From assembly GCA_903860855.1 (NCBI GenBank), contig CAIOSF010000145.1:1-9467 (forward strand): 9,467 bases of DNA. Direction: 5' to 3'. The notes under the pieces are model-generated. The model was given only the letters and a program-made list of their open reading frames with translations. It searched no databases and was not told where the DNA came from. The position numbers and the translations under genes are program-made. Each line of letters begins with the position of its first letter. Position 1 is the stretch's first letter. Shown in pieces: positions 5,600 through 9,467 of the stretch. This stretch comes from an uncultured Alphaproteobacteria bacterium (GTDB lineage Bacteria > Pseudomonadota > Alphaproteobacteria > Rickettsiales > Midichloriaceae).

Positions 5600-7127
5600 A
5601 AAAGAAACGTTTGATCCAAAATTTGATGGTGGATCTATTATTGCATGCGACATAATCACTGATTTGGCCGCGGACTTGAGCATAGAAACCTATGACGCGT
5701 TAATCAAGGTAAAGGGATTAGTAAAGGTTGCTATAGTAGGCAAACCAAATGTAGGGAAATCGACTTTATTCAATAAGCTGTGTCGCAGAAACTTAGCTAT
5801 AGTCAATGATAGACCAGGAGTAACAAGGGATAGGAAGATTCATGAAGCGACCTTAGGAGATCTTGAGTTTTTACTGGTTGATACAGCAGGATGGGAGTTT
5901 GTCGACCGCGATATCATGGTAAAAGACCTTATGCGCCAACAAACAACAGCTGCTGTTGCTGATGCTGATGTTATTTTGTTCGTTGTCGATGCAAGAGAAG
6001 GTATCAATCCTCATGATATTGAATTTGCTGCCGAGATAAGAAAACATGCAGCAAGTAAAACAATTTTGGTGGCAAATAAGAGTGAGAGCTCCAAAAGGAT
6101 AGACGCAGGTGATTTATTCTCCTTGGGCTTAGGGGAGCCTGTATTCGTATCATCAGCTCACGGACTTGGGCTTGATCAACTCTATGTATCTCTCTCAAAT
6201 TTTATTAGTGCTGATATCCCTGATAATGATTGGGATGATAAGAAAAAACGTTCCAAATCCAAGTCAAGAGAGAAGGAGAATGCACCAACTAAAAGCGATG
6301 CATTAACAACAAAAAACGACCCAATGGCAGATATCAATCTAGCAATAGTTGGTAGGCCAAATGTTGGAAAGTCAACGTTATTTAACAAAATCATAGGTTA
6401 TGATCGAGTCATAGTCGCTGATGCCCCTGGCACAACGAGGGATGCAATAACTGAGACAATTGGAGTTGGCGATAGAAATATTGTTCTAATAGACACAGCC
6501 GGTATAAGAAAAAGATGCAAAGTTGAGGACATAGTCGAAAGCAACTCTCTCGGCCAAAGTATAACAGCTATCCGTCGAGCCAATGTCATTGTATTAATGA
6601 TGGATGCGCGAAATCCCCTTGAAAAGCAAGATTTGGCTATTGCAAAAATTGCTGTCAATGAGGGTAAAGGTCTGATTGTCGCAATAAATAAATGTGATTT
6701 GATCGAAGATATCAAGCTCCTGCAAGAGCAGGTAACATATACTCTGCAGCATGTACTAAATGATCTGGCCCAGGTCTTCGTTGTTTACCTTACCGCCATC
6801 ACTGGCCGTAACGTTGATCGCTTGCTCCGGGCAGCCGAGCTTGTTCATTCACACTGGCAAACCAAGATAAGCACAAGCGATCTGAATCGCTGGCTGCGTG
6901 GAGCAACAAGTAGTTACATTCCACCGACGACTACCCATGGCCGCCGCATCAAGATCAAGTACATCACTCAGAAAGCTAGTCGCCCTCCAACTTTTTATCT
7001 GAATGCCAATGCCGAATTGCCAGGGCATTACGAGAGATATCTAAAAAAATCCCTCTCTCAGTGTTTTCAACTTAGAGGCACCCCCATTAGATTTGTCGTG
7101 AAGAAGAGTGATAATCCGTACGATTAA
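5592..7127 (+). CDS. der: Der (EngA) double-GTPase, ribosome assembly factor
   Basis: Der is an essential GTPase for 50S subunit maturation. The 511-residue product (GTG start) has two tandem G domains and a C-terminal KH-like domain. In GD1, the P-loop GKPNVGKS is at 50-57, DTAG at 97-100, and the G4 position reads NKSE (162-165) instead of NKxD, a variation I recall as common in alphaproteobacteria. A lysine- and serine-rich linker follows (about 217-243). In GD2, GRPNVGKS is at 254-261, DTAGIRKR at 301-308 and NKCD at 366-369. The KH region runs to about 511. About 40 residues precede the first G domain, whereas Der normally begins just before the P-loop, and no ATG or GTG occurs closer to it. 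The strong AGAGGAG and an 8-bp overlap with the upstream gene support GTG 5592. The gene is probably last in the operon; a 123-bp inverted-repeat element starts directly after its stop. Confidence 0.95.
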   Translation: MAKKETFDPKFDGGSIIACDIITDLAADLSIETYDALIKVKGLVKVAIVGKPNVGKSTLFNKLCRRNLAIVNDRPGVTRDRKIHEATLGDLEFLLVDTAGWEFVDRDIMVKDLMRQQTTAAVADADVILFVVDAREGINPHDIEFAAEIRKHAASKTILVANKSESSKRIDAGDLFSLGLGEPVFVSSAHGLGLDQLYVSLSNFISADIPDNDWDDKKKRSKSKSREKENAPTKSDALTTKNDPMADINLAIVGRPNVGKSTLFNKIIGYDRVIVADAPGTTRDAITETIGVGDRNIVLIDTAGIRKRCKVEDIVESNSLGQSITAIRRANVIVLMMDARNPLEKQDLAIAKIAVNEGKGLIVAINKCDLIEDIKLLQEQVTYTLQHVLNDLAQVFVVYLTAITGRNVDRLLRAAELVHSHWQTKISTSDLNRWLRGATSSYIPPTTTHGRRIKIKYITQKASRPPTFYLNANAELPGHYERYLKKSLSQCFQLRGTPIRFVVKKSDNPYD

Positions 7128-7250
7128 TAACTCACCTTGCGCACAGATTTTGAAAGAACCTCATAAAGCCTGGTCTCAAAACCATACTACCTTTTAGTGC
7201 AGTCTCGGAGTGTTGCGACTCTCAGCAACTGCCTTGAGTAAGGTGAGTTA
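7128..7250. mobile_element. MITE-like element: 11-bp inverted ends with TA at each outer edge
   Basis: TAACTCACCTT (7128-7138) and AAGGTGAGTTA (7240-7250) are perfect inverted repeats about 100 bp apart. The outermost dinucleotide at each end is TA. A non-coding 119-bp core flanked by a TA duplication would then be a miniature element of the kind mobilised by IS630/Tc1-mariner transposases, which target TA. It begins immediately after the der stop codon at 7125-7127 and encodes no protein I can support. Alternatives are a large RNA structure at the end of the der transcript or a chance inverted repeat. No copy elsewhere in the window confirms mobility. Confidence 0.4.
7199..7232 (+). other. 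Stable-looking stem-loop within the element after der
   Basis: GCAGT (7199-7203) pairs with ACTGC (7228-7232). Inside it CT pairs with AG (7204-7205 with 7224-7225) and GAGT pairs with ACTC (7208-7211 with 7218-7221), leaving a six-base loop. No U-run follows, so it is not a classical terminator. It may be part of the structure of the MITE-like element or may protect the der mRNA 3' end. Confidence 0.35.
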
Positions 7251-7444
7251 GACCAATTGCGACGCAAGTCAAAGGCGAAGTCAAATTAAATAGTACAAGG
7301 AGAGAGGAGCGAAGTGTGTTGAATGCAGACCGTGAATCCAATGGGATGAATGGGTATACCATGATCTGCTGAGTGCATCTTCACGAACCCATCGCTGAGC
7401 AACAAGCGACAATATACTGGTTAAAAGCGGGAATTGTTACTAGA
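7251..7444. other. Intergenic remainder between der and ftsI, repeat-like
   Basis: Together with the element before it, this makes a 317-bp gap between convergent der and ftsI. I see no supportable coding region, tRNA or intrinsic terminator here. It contains a near-tandem duplication GCAAGTCAAA (7264-7273) and GCGAAGTCAAA (7275-7285). A patch at 7291-7345 has loose similarity to part of the palindromic insert in the aldolase-family gene. Short complementary stems ATGGGT (7350-7355) with ACCCAT (7387-7392) and GCAGA (7325-7329) with TCTGC (7365-7369) suggest a degenerate palindromic repeat. Confidence 0.35.
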
Positions 7445-9211
7445 TCATCTAGACGCCAGCATCCGATACCTCGGAGTATATTCAACGTAAAGCTGTTTGG
7501 CGATTTTGTTATCATCAGGATTATATGGCCTTACCCCTAATATTCCTGTCATCTTACGGATCACCTCTCCTGCAATTGGAGCAGCTATCATACCACCAGT
7601 GGTAAAACCAGCATTAATTCTATTGGATTTTGCTTCATCTATCGCAACGAATATGATATATTTTGGATCATGAATAGGGAATACGCCAATACATGAGGAT
7701 AGATTGAGCTTCTTATTGTAGCCGCCATTCTGAACTTTCTCCGATGTACCAGTCTTGCCTCCAATAAAATAACCCGGCACCTCAGCTTTTTTTGCCCCTC
7801 CCTGCTCGACTACCAAGCGCAACATACCCCTCATCGTATTAGAAGTTTTGGCACTAAATACTCTTTTGCCTTCAGGTATAGCGCCAGAAGGGTCACCCAC
7901 TCCATCATTTTCCATTTTGAGTATTTGCGGTTCGTGCAGGATCCCCCCATTCACCACGGCACCTATAGCTTGAATTGTATGGAGAGCTGTGACGGCTATG
8001 CCATGACCATAACTCATCGTTATCAAATGGACATCGCCCCACTTATTGCCTGACGGATATATAGGTCGTCCAAGCTCTGGTAATGGTAGGTTTACCAGTG
8101 ATAACATACCAATTTTACGCCAATATTCTTTCTGTTTGGCTATGCCGACCTTTCTGGCGATTTGCGCTGCTCCAATATTCGATGAATACATCAAAATTTC
8201 TGGCACAGATAACAATCCACCCTTGCCACGATAATCACCAATCTCAAATCGACCAATCTTCAATTTTGATGAGACATCAAAAGCCTCATCAATCCGGATT
8301 TTATCAGTATCAAGGCCCATAGCTATGGTGAGTATTTTGAAGGTAGATCCCATTTCATGTACTGCCAAAGTAGCATGATTAAAAGTGTTTTTGTCTTTTT
8401 TATTTGTTTGATGGGGATCAAAGTCTGGTAAGCTTACCATAGCAACTATCTCTCCGCTCATAACATCAGCTACTATACCAAAACCACCGACTGCGCTATT
8501 AATACCTATACTCTTCAGCAACTCTTCCCTTAAGGCGTGTTGCACTCTTGCATCAACTGACAGCTTGAGTGATTGATCTGAGCCCAGTAATGTTTCATCA
8601 AATGATCTTTCAATTCCAGCTATACCATTACCATCGACATCAACATAACCAACCAGATGAGAGAAAAGCCTCTCGGTAGGATAGACTCTTTTTTCATCTA
8701 CCATTTCATAGATCCCTGGTATACCAAGAGATCTTATTTTTTCCTGTTCATAGGGAGTAATATGCCTCTTAATCCAAATAAATTGCTTTCCTCCTTTGAG
8801 CTTTTTAAGAATATCTTTCTCATTTAACTTAAGAACAGCAGCTACCTTAGCGGCGGCCTCCTCCATTCTTATTATCTGTCTGGGATGAGCATAAACTGAG
8901 AATGTTTCAATATTTGTCGCCAATATCATACCATTACGATCAAGAATATTAGCTCTTCTATTTGCTGATTTACCTGCTTCATGTGAAATAACTTCTGCAA
9001 GCTCACTGCAGCTCATACTGCTTACATCAATCAACCTGACTGCTATAACAAGGTATGCTAGCACTATGGAGATAAACACGAATGCAAGGCGTTTATTACC
9101 ACCAAACAAAGAATCAGCAGAGAGATCAGCTACGGCAAAGACTCCTTGCAGATCCTTTTGCAGGCCACGCTTTCCCAAACAGCCCACATTGATATCGTCG
9201 TTGCAACTCAT
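7445..9211 (-). CDS. ftsI: FtsI (PBP3), septal peptidoglycan transpeptidase
   Basis: This class B penicillin-binding protein cross-links septal peptidoglycan in the divisome. Counting from the longer in-frame start at 9226, there is a cytoplasmic tail of about 45 residues, one membrane helix (46-65), the RRANILDRNG segment at the head of the PBP dimerisation domain (90-99), and the transpeptidase domain with all three active-site motifs: STFK with nucleophile Ser294, SSN (348-350) and KTG (491-493). The length is normal for FtsI. I prefer ATG 9211 (588 residues) because it overlaps the ftsL stop as ATGA and has GGGA nine bases upstream. ATG 9226 adds five residues, and its nearest AGGAG is 15 bases away. 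The gene follows ftsL as in the division and cell-wall cluster, but no murE follows: the gene is succeeded by a repeat-rich gap and convergent der. Confidence 0.93.
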   Translation of the reverse strand: MSCNDDINVGCLGKRGLQKDLQGVFAVADLSADSLFGGNKRLAFVFISIVLAYLVIAVRLIDVSSMSCSELAEVISHEAGKSANRRANILDRNGMILATNIETFSVYAHPRQIIRMEEAAAKVAAVLKLNEKDILKKLKGGKQFIWIKRHITPYEQEKIRSLGIPGIYEMVDEKRVYPTERLFSHLVGYVDVDGNGIAGIERSFDETLLGSDQSLKLSVDARVQHALREELLKSIGINSAVGGFGIVADVMSGEIVAMVSLPDFDPHQTNKKDKNTFNHATLAVHEMGSTFKILTIAMGLDTDKIRIDEAFDVSSKLKIGRFEIGDYRGKGGLLSVPEILMYSSNIGAAQIARKVGIAKQKEYWRKIGMLSLVNLPLPELGRPIYPSGNKWGDVHLITMSYGHGIAVTALHTIQAIGAVVNGGILHEPQILKMENDGVGDPSGAIPEGKRVFSAKTSNTMRGMLRLVVEQGGAKKAEVPGYFIGGKTGTSEKVQNGGYNKKLNLSSCIGVFPIHDPKYIIFVAIDEAKSNRINAGFTTGGMIAAPIAGEVIRKMTGILGVRPYNPDDNKIAKQLYVEYTPRYRMLASR

Positions 9212-9467
9212 TTTTTTTGATCCCATTCTAGTATTTGTTCGCTCCTGATTGGCTCAATCGATGGAAGCAGAGCATCCTTAAGTTTACTAATTCTCCCAGG
9301 CTGAGAAAGGTGACTAAATTCCACCTTTAGTAGCTGAATTTCTTTCTTTTCTGCTATTATCTCCTCTTCAATATTTTGAATAATCTTTATATTTTGCTTA
9401 GTGGAGTGCTTGATTTGGTGCAAGGCAAAGGCGCTAATAACAACCATTAATATTATTGGTATCACCA
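9208..9467 (-). CDS. ftsL: FtsL-like division protein, 5' end beyond right edge (partial)
   Basis: At least 85 residues are visible: a hydrophobic membrane segment (IPIILMVVISAFALHQIK), then a charged heptad-like coiled coil (about 20-50) and a segment with SHLSQPGRISKLKD. This matches the small bitopic FtsL of alphaproteobacteria, where a phrase like (Y/H)LxxPxRI precedes the C-terminus. FtsL links FtsB/FtsQ to FtsI and FtsW in the divisome. The frame is open to the window edge. A GTG occurs at 9465-9463, and the next codon upstream ends in TG, so a start just outside is possible; only a short cytoplasmic N-terminus is likely missing. Its stop overlaps the preferred ftsI start as ATGA, so the two are probably translationally coupled. 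Sequence conservation of FtsL is low, so the call leans on topology, length and position before ftsI. Confidence 0.78.
   Translation of the reverse strand, partial: VIPIILMVVISAFALHQIKHSTKQNIKIIQNIEEEIIAEKKEIQLLKVEFSHLSQPGRISKLKDALLPSIEPIRSEQILEWDQKK

Noticed and set aside
6398..6715. 105-codon open frame on the minus strand inside der, plus similar shorter frames antisense to other genes
   Set aside because: They lie opposite strongly conserved coding sequence, have no ribosome sites or recognisable domains, and are the expected shadows of real genes.
7128..7444. Search of the der-ftsI gap for tRNA, tmRNA, SRP RNA or a CRISPR array
   Set aside because: No cloverleaf with a T-loop consensus, no recognisable RNA core and no regularly spaced repeats were seen.
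7440..7452. Perfect 13-base palindrome CTAGATCATCTAG over the ftsI stop codon
   Set aside because: It is short, has a one-base centre, and lacks a loop or U-tract; an operator role cannot be supported and chance is plausible.
1..9467. Search for a defence, toxin-antitoxin, phage or secretion system
   Set aside because: All recognisable genes are housekeeping: FtsH regulation, LPS export, redox, ribosome assembly and division. No such signature genes are present.

Overview
The window looks like chromosomal housekeeping DNA from an AT-rich alphaproteobacterium, most likely an intracellular lineage of the Rickettsiales or Holosporales type. This is inferred from the products (HflK/HflC, a Rickettsiales-style class II aldolase/adducin-fold protein, LptA, LptF, Der, FtsI, FtsL), from the low GC content, and from a palindromic insert inside a coding region resembling the in-frame palindromic elements known in Rickettsia. 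LptA and LptF imply that LPS is exported to the outer membrane, which argues against Anaplasma, Ehrlichia and Wolbachia. I cannot name the species.

Layout, left to right. Positions 1-312 (possibly 1-348) hold the 5' part of an unrecognised minus-strand gene that runs off the left edge. A plus-strand block follows: hflK (374-1570), a class II aldolase/adducin-fold gene (1606-2442), then hflC (2500-3372). HflK and HflC form the membrane complex that regulates FtsH; the aldolase gene splits a pair that is normally adjacent. lptA (3468-3905, minus) converges on hflC and diverges from lptF (3944-5002, plus) with only 38 bp between the two start codons. lptF begins a tight plus-strand run with an AhpD-like gene (5024-5599) and der (5592-7127). 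After a 317-bp gap, ftsI (7445-9211, minus) and the 5'-truncated ftsL (9208-right edge) represent the division and cell-wall cluster.

The parts that ordinary genes do not explain are small repeats. A nested palindrome (1865-1965) lies in frame inside the aldolase gene, within a stretch of about 50 residues that relatives lack. A 123-bp element with 11-bp inverted ends containing TA at each outer edge starts directly after the der stop codon (7128-7250). Next to it is a patch with loose similarity to the aldolase insert. HflK has a serine-rich insert in its SPFH domain and Der has a 40-residue N-terminal extension. I found no CRISPR array, tRNA, rRNA or complete transposase gene, and no clear defence or secretion system.
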